Below, piece after piece: positions 42,881 through 50,796 of a stretch of 50,796 nt of DNA; positions within the stretch are counted from its first letter, which is position 1; every line of letters starts with the position of its first letter. This stretch comes from Myxococcales bacterium (GTDB lineage Bacteria > Myxococcota_A > UBA9042 > GCA-2863065), in the NCBI GenBank assembly GCA_018780435.1, contig JADMJS010000218.1, positions 1 to 50,796 on the forward strand, in the 5' to 3' direction. The position numbers and the translations under genes were made by a program. The notes beneath the pieces were generated by a model, which saw only the letters and a list, made by a program, of their open reading frames with translations, searched no databases and was not told the DNA's origin.

Positions 42881-45800
42881 TCAGGGTGACGAGAGGCGCC
42901 CCCATGTGAGGACCCGTTCGATGACGCGGCGTTGATCGGATTCGTCGTCCTTGACCATAATACCGATGACGACGGGGCCATCGGGTGACGTTCGCCATAA
43001 CACCCGAACGGGGTGGCGTGCGTCCCGGTGCCGGAGCTCCCACAGTGCACTTCCCTGATCCCGAGTGGATGCGAGCATCTTGAGGTCGCGCCGACCTCGG
43101 CTTGCGTTGTAGAGCGCGACCTGGCGCATGCCAGCGTCGATGGCCCATTCAGGCGTGTCTAGATATGCCCTCGACCGTGCGAGAGCTTCGGTAGGGACGA
43201 TCATCTGGCGAAAACTGTCGAGACTGTCGTTGTCGGCAGCGGTCAGGTCATGCGGAACTTCGACTCGTGTTCGAGCGCGATCCCCTTCCAACGCCGCGAT
43301 ATCGGAGTCGATCTCGCCGCGTTCTGATTCGGTCGGGTTCGCCAGCGCCCTCGCCCGGACTTGGTTCAGCCGTTCTGCATCCATGACGCTCAGTACGCCT
43401 GCGTCGAGCAAGGCCAAACGGCGATGGACGTGGTCAACCCAGGCGTTGTCACGCACGCGTTGCAGTGCGTTCAGCGCTTGAGCCGTCGAGATGTCAATGG
43501 CGGTCGCGTCACCAGTGGCGATGTAGAGTTCGAGTGCCGGGACCAGCCCCGGAGTCTGCAAGTCGCCGCGGAGCGACACCAGCCAGCTATCGAGTGATGC
43601 GGTCAATTGCGGATTCGACAGCGTAGCCTCGTCGAGCTCTGCCAACGCGAGTGCGTCCCTCGCAAGCTGATGGAGGACGAATCGGCAGGGTAGTGCGGCT
43701 GCTGCCGGCCTGCTGAGCCGATGCCGAATGGCGGCGACGCCTTCCACCGCAGCGTTATCGTGCCAATGGTCCGGGACGCTGGGACGCTCTCGACGTGCCG
43801 GGGGCGGTCGGGTGAGGGCGTCTTCCACCCTTTCCATGGCGAGGGCCTCGGCGGCGGCGAGCACATCCTGCTGGCGCTGCAACCGTTCTCTCCAGCGGTT
43901 GATCGTGGCCGCGGGTTCGGGGCCGAAGAGCGCGTGGACGTACCGGTTGGTCGAATCCAGCGTGGGAGCCGAGTCCAGTTCGCTCAGGCGTGCCCGGACG
44001 GACTCAAGGTGGGCGAACTCGCCGGGACGCTCAAAGCACGCAAGGACGCGCGCACCGAAACCGAGGGGGGACGAGGTGGCCTTCGCGACGAGCCTCCGGA
44101 GGAACGAAGCACGACGAGGGTCACCAAGACCGTCCGCGATCACGAAACCCTCGGCGAGCGCTCCGAGGTCGTCGCCTTCCACGCGGAGTTGCTCGAGGAG
44201 CTCGAGGCTGCGCACGCCACATCGGAATGAGCCTTCGTTCGCGCATGCGGTGACCGCCTCGTCACTCGGCGCCAGCTGTCGCGCCCTCGACAGGAGCGGG
44301 AGCACCTCTGAGCCTGATGCGAAGAGCGCCGCGTCCAACACCATCGACCGTGCGATCGACGTCCGGTTCACGTCGAAGAGTTCGTCCAAGTCGTGCTCGG
44401 CATAGGCCATTGGCTTCCGTCCGGGCAAGCGACGCTTGTGGGCTAGAATCAGGCGGAAGTAGGTGAGCCGTGAGTGGAGCTGGTAGGCGTGGAACATCGC
44501 CGTGCGCCGCAGTTGTTCATGCGCGAGGCGTTCCGGGACCTCCTCGCCGAGGAGGTCGGATAAGACTTTCTGGCGCCCTCGTACCGTCGCCGCTTTGGTC
44601 GCGCCAACGAGCACATCGAGGGCGCCTCGGAGTGTCCTGGAGGTCGGAGCGTTCGGGCGCACCGAACTGGGTGCGGCTATCGATGCGAGCCCAACGCAGA
44701 GGTCCTGTGCGTGTTGGAACACCGGGAGTTCGGCCGGCATCTCCTCGGGTGAGTACGACTTCACTGCCGCCTCGGTGGCAGCGTCGATGCGCCAAACAGC
44801 CATGGCCGCGATAGCCACCATCGCGCAACCGGCTCTCGCGGACTCGGCGATCCAACGCGAGTCCGGCTTCCGGAGTGCATCGCTTCGGACCAATGCGGAA
44901 GCAAGGGAGTCAAGGTAGGGGAGCTCTCCAGCAGGTCCTCCTGAGAGGCATCGACAGAGATCCTCGGCGATGGCTCCGTACTTCGCCAAGTCTGTCCTCT
45001 TGCCGAGGCGAATGGCTTGGTCGATCACGGAGACCGCCAGATAGGCTCTCACCTCAAGGTCGATGATCTCGTTGCCGAGTAGCTCGGCCGCGACCTCATC
45101 AAAAGTACGACGGTCGCGAAGTCGCGTATGGAAGGCGGGCGAAAAGGCCGCGTTGCTCCCATAGTTTCGAATGAGCTTTGTGAGCGGCAACGATTCGAGC
45201 CCCGGCGGCGCGACCACACCGCGAACGTAGAGGCGAAGCCAAGGGAGTTGCTCGAACGGATTCGACCTGGACAGCGCATCTCGATATCGATCGACGCTCC
45301 CCCAGGGTATCTCGACCTCAACCGCTGGAGCACCTGCCCGCGGACTCAACTGGGGATCGGTGGGCTTCAGGATGAAAGCACTGGGGGGCGGCGTGGAGCA
45401 GACTGGTTGCTCCGACGACTGGACGGCGCCGGGAAATCCACGTGCTGCGAGCGCTTCCAAGGTTCCGGAATCGAGCAGGAAGGTGGGGGCCAAGAACTCA
45501 GAATCGAGGATCTCCGAGCGGATGATCCCCTGAACCATGGGCAATCGGTTGTGCCCCGTGAACAGCCACATGTCGTCGATGCGTTCTCCCGCCTTCGATC
45601 GGGCGCAGAGGAAGATGGCCTCCCCAAGCTTCGCCGGCCGGCCGTAACAGGTCGTGCCAAGTACGGCGATGAGGTCGTTCGGGAGTGCCTCCCTTCCTAG
45701 CAGATGAGCACCCGCGAAGAGGCCCACGAGCCCGAGGTCAGACGGTACACGATCAGTGAACTCTTCGAGTCGATTGTTTCTCACCCGAACGAGTCGAATC

Positions 45801-45916
45801 GAGATGAGGAAGCCACGCTTCCGAATGGCTTCTGCGGCCCACTTTCGGAGAAGCGAGGCGCTCGTGTGTGGCGCCCGCGTCACCGGTGCGCCCGACGGCT
45901 TCTTGGTCTTTCCCAT
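42881..45916 (-). CDS. Large unknown protein with RelE/HigB-like C-terminal segment
   Basis: A 1011-residue protein I cannot assign. I chose ATG at 45916 (MGKTKKPSG); the frame opens further upstream but enters the divergent gene's promoter region. Residues 1-150 look mixed alpha/beta with ISIRLVRVRNNRLEEF and FLCARSKAGERIDDMWLFTG. About 200-925 is long and mainly helical, without clear TPR consensus. The last about 75 residues, from DLKMLASTRDQGSALWELRHR to VIERVLTWGRL, have the order of a RelE/HigB (Gp49-type) toxin: LWELR at 958-962, VRVLWR, a hydrophobic VVIGIMVK strand at 980-989 and a final basic helix. No signal peptide. Base composition is lower in GC than the rest of the window (36 of 60 at 45001-45060), suggesting transfer. 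Function not known. Confidence 0.75.
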   Translation of the reverse strand: MGKTKKPSGAPVTRAPHTSASLLRKWAAEAIRKRGFLISIRLVRVRNNRLEEFTDRVPSDLGLVGLFAGAHLLGREALPNDLIAVLGTTCYGRPAKLGEAIFLCARSKAGERIDDMWLFTGHNRLPMVQGIIRSEILDSEFLAPTFLLDSGTLEALAARGFPGAVQSSEQPVCSTPPPSAFILKPTDPQLSPRAGAPAVEVEIPWGSVDRYRDALSRSNPFEQLPWLRLYVRGVVAPPGLESLPLTKLIRNYGSNAAFSPAFHTRLRDRRTFDEVAAELLGNEIIDLEVRAYLAVSVIDQAIRLGKRTDLAKYGAIAEDLCRCLSGGPAGELPYLDSLASALVRSDALRKPDSRWIAESARAGCAMVAIAAMAVWRIDAATEAAVKSYSPEEMPAELPVFQHAQDLCVGLASIAAPSSVRPNAPTSRTLRGALDVLVGATKAATVRGRQKVLSDLLGEEVPERLAHEQLRRTAMFHAYQLHSRLTYFRLILAHKRRLPGRKPMAYAEHDLDELFDVNRTSIARSMVLDAALFASGSEVLPLLSRARQLAPSDEAVTACANEGSFRCGVRSLELLEQLRVEGDDLGALAEGFVIADGLGDPRRASFLRRLVAKATSSPLGFGARVLACFERPGEFAHLESVRARLSELDSAPTLDSTNRYVHALFGPEPAATINRWRERLQRQQDVLAAAEALAMERVEDALTRPPPARRERPSVPDHWHDNAAVEGVAAIRHRLSRPAAAALPCRFVLHQLARDALALAELDEATLSNPQLTASLDSWLVSLRGDLQTPGLVPALELYIATGDATAIDISTAQALNALQRVRDNAWVDHVHRRLALLDAGVLSVMDAERLNQVRARALANPTESERGEIDSDIAALEGDRARTRVEVPHDLTAADNDSLDSFRQMIVPTEALARSRAYLDTPEWAIDAGMRQVALYNASRGRRDLKMLASTRDQGSALWELRHRDARHPVRVLWRTSPDGPVVIGIMVKDDESDQRRVIERVLTWGRLSSP

Positions 45917-45995
45917 GACGACATCGTAACGTATGTCCCGGGCGCCGTCACGGCGTCCATGGTACGGCGTAGAACGTCCAGATGAGGCCAAACCC

Positions 45996-46544
45996 GTGAC
46001 GAATCCAGACCGGACTCTGCTCTTCAAGATCGTCGAGTCACGCTTTCAGAAGCACGAGACCCGTCACCCCGGGATCGCGTGGGCCACCGTTGCCGCGCGG
46101 CTGGAAGCAGCGAGCCCCGCGGTGCTGTCGGCGCTTCAGGCGATGGAGGGCACCGGTGGTGAACCCGACGTGATCGGCATCGACGCCGAATCGGGGCGCG
46201 TTGTGTTCTGTGACTGTGCGGCCGAGTCGCCGTCCGGGCGGCGTAGCCTCTGCTTCGACGAGGAGGCGCTCCACGCTCGGAAGGAGGCCAAACCCGCCGG
46301 CAGCGCGCTCGGGGCGGCGGAGGCGATGGGTATCACGTTGCTGAACGAGGAGCAGTATCGGTCGCTACAGTCGCTCGGGGAGTTCGACGTCAAGACGTCG
46401 AGCTGGGTGGGGACGCCGTTCGACATTCGTTCCCTCGGCGGCGCGCTCTTCTGCGATCGACGTTATGGAAAGGTGTTCGTCTATCATAACGGAGCGCAGT
46501 CTTACTACGCCGCCCGTGGCTTTCGAGGCAGACTCCTCGTCTAA
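45996..46544 (+). CDS. DUF4256 family protein
   Basis: A 182-residue protein that I recognise as DUF4256 from its conserved body: EGTGGEPDVIGIDAESG, CDCAAESPSGRRSLCFDEEAL, EEQYRSLQ, FDVKTSSWVGTPFDIRSLGG, ALFCDRRYGKVFVYHNGA and the tail SYYAARGFRG. The family spans many bacteria; its role is not known to me, and I make no claim about it. GTG at 45996, with GAGG nine bases upstream, starts just ahead of the conserved region; an in-frame ATG at 45933 would add 21 non-conserved residues and run into the divergent gene's leader. It faces away from the 1011-residue gene across about 80 bases. Whether the two are linked is unknown. Confidence 0.9.
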   Translation: MTNPDRTLLFKIVESRFQKHETRHPGIAWATVAARLEAASPAVLSALQAMEGTGGEPDVIGIDAESGRVVFCDCAAESPSGRRSLCFDEEALHARKEAKPAGSALGAAEAMGITLLNEEQYRSLQSLGEFDVKTSSWVGTPFDIRSLGGALFCDRRYGKVFVYHNGAQSYYAARGFRGRLLV

Positions 46545-46557
46545 CCACGTCGGCTCG

Positions 46558-46587
46558 CCGCCGGGTCGACCTGCGACGACCCGGCGG
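46558..46587. terminator. Perfect 11-bp hairpin after the DUF4256 gene, possible bidirectional terminator
   Basis: CCGCCGGGTCG at 46558-46568 pairs exactly with CGACCCGGCGG at 46577-46587 around an eight-base loop; GGGGC/GCCCC at 46586-46598 may form a second short stem. It lies between two convergent genes, 14 bases after the DUF4256 stop. There is no clear T tract, only a CT-rich stretch after it, so intrinsic termination is uncertain; it could be a transcription-pausing hairpin. Confidence 0.4.
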
Positions 46588-46720
46588 GGCTCTGCCCCCC
46601 TCTTGCTCTCTCCACGCGACCGAGTGTCGTACTAACGTCGATGGGACTCAAGCGGATAATTCGATGACGAAACGATCCGCGTTGATTTCTCCACAGGGGC
46701 CGATCGGGACGCTGGCGGGT
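46588..46720. other. Non-coding gap before the kinase gene stop, AT-richer than surroundings
   Basis: About 130 bases between the hairpin and the kinase-ATPase stop. The stretch 46621-46700 is visibly lower in GC than the flanking genes. I see no open frame with coding character, no RNA gene and no attachment site. It may be a remnant of the insertion that carried the 42881-46544 gene pair. Confidence 0.5.
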
Positions 46721-49700
46721 CTAGCCGGGTGTGACGAGGAGCGCGCCTGAGGAGAGGAGCCGGTGGGCGGGTGAGGCGTTCAAGAAGCCGTCGCGCAGCT
46801 CGCCGTCGGGGGCCGCACGGCGCGCGCGCTCGTCGAGGGCCCGGGTGGCGCGTTCGGTCGCCGCTCGCGCCTCTTCGGTGCGGCCCAGCGCGGTGAGGGC
46901 GCGGATCTCGGCGAGGTCGAGGTCGGCTTCGATCTCCAGTAGATCGCCCCGCTGCTGGGCCTCTCGGACGCTCTGCACGTGAGTCAAGGCGTCGTCGTAG
47001 TGCCCTCGAGCGATCGAGACACCCGCCAGGACGGTCTCGATGTCCGACCGGAGCGAGGGGCCTGACGCCAGGAGGTTCTGGGCGAGCCGTTCGGCGTCAT
47101 CCAGGTCACCGATGGCGAGTCTGATCCGCGCGAGGTAGACCAGGGTGTAGCGTTCGAGGCGGGGGGAGCCTGTGTCCCGCGCGATGGTGAGCGCCCGCTC
47201 CTCGGCCTTCACGGCACCGGCCGCGTCGCCTTGAGCGAGCAGGACGAGGCCCAGGTTGTGCCAGGCGTAACCGACGGAGCCAGGGCGGCGTGAGTCGGCG
47301 ATGATCGCTTCGAGCGCTTGTCGCGCCTCGTCGTGGCGGCCGAGGCGCTCGGCGACGTAGGCGAGATCGCCGAGTGACGATTGGATCTTTGCCAGATCGT
47401 GCGTTTCGACGGCCGCCGCGTGGCAGGTGCGCGCCGCGTCGCGGGCTTCGGACAGGGCCCCCTCGGCGATGAGGACGTGTGTGAGGGCACCGAGGGCCAC
47501 GGTCCTCGCGCTGGGTCGGTCGCCAGCGAGCTGCACGGCCTGTTGCGCATGCTCCTGAGCGCCGCCCAGGTGACCGTAGAGCGCCGCAAGAGCGCGGCCT
47601 GCCGCATCCCGAACCAGCGCGTCGAGGTCGCCGAGCCGCGTATGTAAAGTTTCAGCGATCGCGAGCGCCTCGTCCGCTTCGCGGTGCCGGCCGAGGGTAA
47701 TGGCCATGCGGCCGCGGTAGTAGCAGAGCGTCGCGTCGAACGCCGGACTTCGAGGCGCCGTCTCGGTCGCGAGCTCGTTCAGCGTCTGCTCGACGAGCCC
47801 CGGGAGTCCGAGATCGAAGCAGATCGAGAGCCTCGACAGGAGCAGGGCTTCACGTACTGGCCCCACGGGAGTCCCGTCGAGGGCTGAGTCCAGCCGAACG
47901 CGGGCCATCGGCAAGTCGCCATCGCGTCGCGCACGCTCCGCCGCCGTCGCCCAGAAGGGCGCCGCGTCAGACGGTAGGGCGGCTTCGGTGAAGTGCTCCG
48001 CGACCTCCTCTGGACGCACTCCTTCAACGTGCGAGAGCCAGTCGCCTGCTGCGGCGTGGAGCGAGCGGCGCTGCGCCTCCGTCAACATACCGAAGGCGAC
48101 CTCTCGGACGGCGCGTTGCCGAAACGCGAGCTCCGACTCGGTCGGGATTCGCTGGTCTCGGCGCGACACCCGCGCGACGAGGCCAGCACGATCGAGGCGG
48201 TCGAGAGAGGCCGTCACCTCCACGGCCCCGAGCGCCGGCAGCGCTCGCTCCCAGAAGCGCACCCCGAAGGCGGCGGCGCGCTTCAGAAGGTCTTTGTCGC
48301 TGCTCGGCAAGTGGTCTAACCGCGCTTGGATGGCGCCTTCGACGGTCAGTGGCAACGCGAAGGCGTTCGGGTCCAGTGCGTCGTCGCCACCTCGCCGGTA
48401 TGCGTCCGCGACGTGTTCGACGATGGCCGAGATGAAGAAGGGGTTGCCGCCCGCGTGTTCGACGAGCGCAGCTGCAATCGCTCGCGGAGCAGGCACGGCA
48501 TGGGCCGCGAGCGCGGCTTCGACGAGGCGTTCACTCGCGCGTGCGGTCAGCTCTTTCAGCGAGCGATGGTCGAGTCCCGGCGTTCGAAAGAGCTCCGGCC
48601 GTTGCTCCACCGCTTGGGGACGTCCTGAGAGCAGGACCAGGAGCCGCGAACGAGGCCGACGGAGCAGGGCCCCCGTCACGTCGAGCGTCGGCGCATCGAC
48701 CCACTGCACGTCGTCGAGGACCAGGACTACGGGCGCCTTTTCGGCGAGCCCCTCGAGGACGTCGCCGAAGGTGGCGATGAGCTGATCGCGCATGAGCTTT
48801 GGGTCGTCGAGCGCCGCCAGCAGGTCGGGCGAGAGCGGCTGTTCGGGGGGGAGTCCACAGGCGACGGCGAGAAAACGAGGCGCGGACGGGGCGAGGCGCA
48901 AACGGCCACCGAGGTCTTTGAGCCGCTCCCGAATGACGGGGGCACTCGCGTGTTCGTCGACGCCGAGCGCGGAGCGCATCGCCTGAACGAGCGCCTGCCA
49001 GCTCGAGAATCGTCGGTCGGATTCGCCCCGCCCGTGCCACACGACGAGATCGGGGTGCCTCTCGTTCAGTTGCGCCACCACTTCGGTGATGAGGCGGGTC
49101 TTTCCGAGCCCGGGGGCGCCCATTAGCAAGATCCCCTGTGGCTCCTCGTCGTCGAACGCTCGCGACGCGCGCGCGACAAGCTCTCCGAGGTCGGACTCCC
49201 GCCCGGTGAAAGGCAGGTGGAGGAGATCCGGAGCGCCTCCGCGCCCGACGGGACCAAGCCGCTCGAAGTGCAGGTCCGCCAGTGGCGACACCTCGGGGGA
49301 GGGCGTCGGGATACGCCCCGCGCGGGTGATCGAGACCGACGTGCCGGGGTCGGGCTCCTGGTGCTGGCTGGCGTCGTCGTGGTCCTCGCCACCTCCCGCC
49401 GAGCCTGGACTCCCGCTCGCGGGCACACCCACCCGGGCGCCCGCCCCGTCGGCGAACGCGTTCGTCCCGAGGAGCTCGCGGCCGCGAGTACGGCCGGCGC
49501 TGATCTCCACCGAGGTCGCATACCCTTCGATGTCTCGCGCGGCGAGCGAGGCGCGTTCCACTTCGTCCCCGTCGGCGGACCCGGCGCCGAAGAGACCGAC
49601 GATGCGGGTTGGGGACGCGAGGAGGGGAATGGCTCCTCGTCGGCGCAGCGCAGCGAAGACCTCGGTGCGGTCGATGACGCCCGACGCGACCACGACGGTG

Positions 49701-50710
49701 ACGAGGCGTTGCTCCTCGATGAGGGGCACGGCGCGTAGTGCACCGCGGCTCGATGCCCCCATCGCGCCCGGGAGCGCGGTCAGGGTGAGACCGACTTGGG
49801 TCTCGTCGCTCGCGACGTCGCCAACGGGGCGCTTCGAAAGCAACGCCTCGAGTGACTCCATGATGTGGGTGAGGCCGGGTCGCCCGGCCGGATCGCGCGC
49901 CATCATCGAGTGGACGAGGGTCGCGAGCCCCGACGAGACGTGGGGGCTCAGGGCCTCGATACGCGGCGCGGATTCGGAGAGCATCCGCATCAGCACGGCG
50001 AACGCGCTCTCACCGACATACGGTGGCGACCCCGTGAGCGCGTGGTAGAGGACGGTGCCGAGGCCGTAGACGTCGACGGCGGGCGTGGCGTCATCCGCAC
50101 GCGCTTGCTCAGGCGCCATGTAGGCCGGCGTGCCGACGATCTCACCCGTCCGAGTGAGCCGCGCACCATCACTCCCCCACGCGAAGGTGGCGAGGCCGAA
50201 GTCGACGATCTTCACGTCGCGACCGGGGCCGTGGAGGAAGAGGTTCGACGGCTTCAAGTCGCGGTGGAGGACGCCCGCGTCATGAAGTGCCGCGAGTCCT
50301 GCGACCGCCTGCCGCCCGATACGGAGCACTTCGTCTTCCGCGAGTGGGCCGTCTTGGCGGAGGACAGCGCCGAGATCGAGACCGTGGAGGAGCTCCATCG
50401 CAAGGTAGAGCGCGCCGTCGTCTGTGACTCCCGTGTCGAAGGCGCCGCAGACATTCAGATGGGCGACGGCTTGCATCGCCCGGCCCTCGCGATCGAAGCG
50501 AGCCCGGTCGGCGGCGGTGCTGCGGCCTTCGTGGAGGAGCTTGACGGCGACCTTTCGACCCGACGCGAGGTGGATGGCTTCAAAGACCTCGCCCATACCG
50601 CCGCTCCCGAGCGTGCGGGCGAGGGTATAACCCGGCAGGGTCACTCGCGCTGCCCCGGTAGCGCGGGCCTGTGGCCTGCCGGCGTGGGTATGGTCGGTGC
50701 CTGAACCCAC
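46721..50710 (-). CDS. Ser/Thr protein kinase fused to AAA-type ATPase and TPR domain
   Basis: A 1329-residue cytosolic signalling protein. Residues 26-285 are a Hanks-type kinase: GSGGMG at 35-40, VAVK with Lys57, HRDLKPSN at 149-156, DFG at 170-172 and APE at 189-191. Residues about 320-430 (EEQRLVTVVVA ... GSADGDEVERASLAARDI) keep the shape of a nucleotide-cyclase homology domain but lack metal-binding Asp pairs, so probably degenerate. A STAND/AAA_16-type ATPase follows with Walker A GAPGLGKT at 521-528 and Walker B VVLVLDDVQWVD, then a TPR tail rich in Ala and Arg. No membrane helix. Start GTG at 50710. It lies seven bases after the preceding stop. Partners and substrates are unknown. 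Confidence 0.92.
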   Translation of the reverse strand: MGSGTDHTHAGRPQARATGAARVTLPGYTLARTLGSGGMGEVFEAIHLASGRKVAVKLLHEGRSTAADRARFDREGRAMQAVAHLNVCGAFDTGVTDDGALYLAMELLHGLDLGAVLRQDGPLAEDEVLRIGRQAVAGLAALHDAGVLHRDLKPSNLFLHGPGRDVKIVDFGLATFAWGSDGARLTRTGEIVGTPAYMAPEQARADDATPAVDVYGLGTVLYHALTGSPPYVGESAFAVLMRMLSESAPRIEALSPHVSSGLATLVHSMMARDPAGRPGLTHIMESLEALLSKRPVGDVASDETQVGLTLTALPGAMGASSRGALRAVPLIEEQRLVTVVVASGVIDRTEVFAALRRRGAIPLLASPTRIVGLFGAGSADGDEVERASLAARDIEGYATSVEISAGRTRGRELLGTNAFADGAGARVGVPASGSPGSAGGGEDHDDASQHQEPDPGTSVSITRAGRIPTPSPEVSPLADLHFERLGPVGRGGAPDLLHLPFTGRESDLGELVARASRAFDDEEPQGILLMGAPGLGKTRLITEVVAQLNERHPDLVVWHGRGESDRRFSSWQALVQAMRSALGVDEHASAPVIRERLKDLGGRLRLAPSAPRFLAVACGLPPEQPLSPDLLAALDDPKLMRDQLIATFGDVLEGLAEKAPVVLVLDDVQWVDAPTLDVTGALLRRPRSRLLVLLSGRPQAVEQRPELFRTPGLDHRSLKELTARASERLVEAALAAHAVPAPRAIAAALVEHAGGNPFFISAIVEHVADAYRRGGDDALDPNAFALPLTVEGAIQARLDHLPSSDKDLLKRAAAFGVRFWERALPALGAVEVTASLDRLDRAGLVARVSRRDQRIPTESELAFRQRAVREVAFGMLTEAQRRSLHAAAGDWLSHVEGVRPEEVAEHFTEAALPSDAAPFWATAAERARRDGDLPMARVRLDSALDGTPVGPVREALLLSRLSICFDLGLPGLVEQTLNELATETAPRSPAFDATLCYYRGRMAITLGRHREADEALAIAETLHTRLGDLDALVRDAAGRALAALYGHLGGAQEHAQQAVQLAGDRPSARTVALGALTHVLIAEGALSEARDAARTCHAAAVETHDLAKIQSSLGDLAYVAERLGRHDEARQALEAIIADSRRPGSVGYAWHNLGLVLLAQGDAAGAVKAEERALTIARDTGSPRLERYTLVYLARIRLAIGDLDDAERLAQNLLASGPSLRSDIETVLAGVSIARGHYDDALTHVQSVREAQQRGDLLEIEADLDLAEIRALTALGRTEEARAATERATRALDERARRAAPDGELRDGFLNASPAHRLLSSGALLVTPG

Positions 50711-50717
50711 CCGCCGG

Positions 50718-50796
50718 TTACGCGGCCCCCGCCTGCTGAATGCGGCGGTGCTTCTCGACCACCGAGTCGTAGTGGTCGATCATGCGACGCGTGTAG
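50718..50796 (-). CDS. C-terminal end of an unidentified gene
   Basis: The reverse frame entering at the window edge reads YTRRMIDHYDSVVEKHRRIQ followed by QAGAA and a TAA at 50720-50718. Only the last 25 residues are visible. It is amphipathic and charged, and I cannot assign a family. Its stop lies seven bases upstream of the GTG of the kinase-ATPase gene, so the two are probably in one transcript. It may equally be the end of an unrelated gene. Confidence 0.6.
   Translation of the reverse strand, partial: YTRRMIDHYDSVVEKHRRIQQAGAA

Noticed and set aside
1..50796. CRISPR arrays, tRNA or rRNA genes, insertion sequences
   Set aside because: I looked for regular short repeats, cloverleaf-like segments and transposase frames and found none that I could support.

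Overview
The window is chromosomal DNA from a GC-rich Gram-negative bacterium, most likely a member of the Myxococcota or a close 'deltaproteobacterial' relative. The basis is the roughly 70% GC base composition, the lipoprotein with Cys-rich 'CDDGDPCT...GDxCxxGxC' repeats, the Ser/Thr kinase fused to an AAA-type ATPase and TPR solenoid, the sigma-54 activator, the near-4000-residue TPR protein and the methyltransferase with a regulatory domain. I see no rRNA, tRNA, CRISPR array, insertion sequence or integrase. Coding density is very high: about 32 genes, no gap above about 260 bases, many 1-4 base overlaps, and several convergent pairs only 8-18 bases apart.

Layout. 1-6614: end of a sigma-54 activator, pgsA and a lytic transglycosylase (reverse), nadB (forward), a Cys-rich lipoprotein (reverse) and a small P-loop kinase (forward). 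6625-16806: a long reverse run. In transcription order it holds an HSDL2-like SDR, a PECR-like SDR, a flavin amine oxidase, four exported or membrane proteins of unknown function, a ResB/CcsA-type cytochrome c biogenesis pair, and a Rieske oxygenase. 16940-18952: a methyltransferase and an aldo/keto reductase (forward). 18970-31961: a 3968-residue TPR protein followed by a TPR-like lipoprotein (reverse). 32216-36580: a tandem cyclic-nucleotide-binding protein, then an alpha/beta hydrolase coupled to two Opp/Dpp-type ABC ATPases. 36598-39739: a divergent pair, a regulatory-domain methyltransferase and an unknown protein. 39946-42794: ftsH-folP. 42881-46544: a lower-GC insert with a 1011-residue unknown protein, divergent from a DUF4256 protein. 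46721-50796: a 1329-residue kinase-ATPase-TPR signalling protein and the tail of a further gene.

Working links. The SDR/SDR/amine oxidase genes and the Rieske gene suggest oxidative lipid or acyl-CoA chemistry; the ResB/CcsA pair would supply haem export for c-type cytochromes, though its CcsA partner lacks much of the usual haem-handling signature. The giant TPR protein and its translationally coupled lipoprotein look like parts of a large scaffold. They are transcribed away from the cyclic-nucleotide-binding protein across a region with three adjacent palindromes.

The best candidates for something undescribed are the 1011-residue protein, whose last about 75 residues resemble a RelE/HigB-type toxin fold; the giant TPR/lipoprotein/CNB locus; and the coupling of a Rieske oxygenase to a degenerate CcsA. 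All functions are read from motifs by eye; no database search was run.
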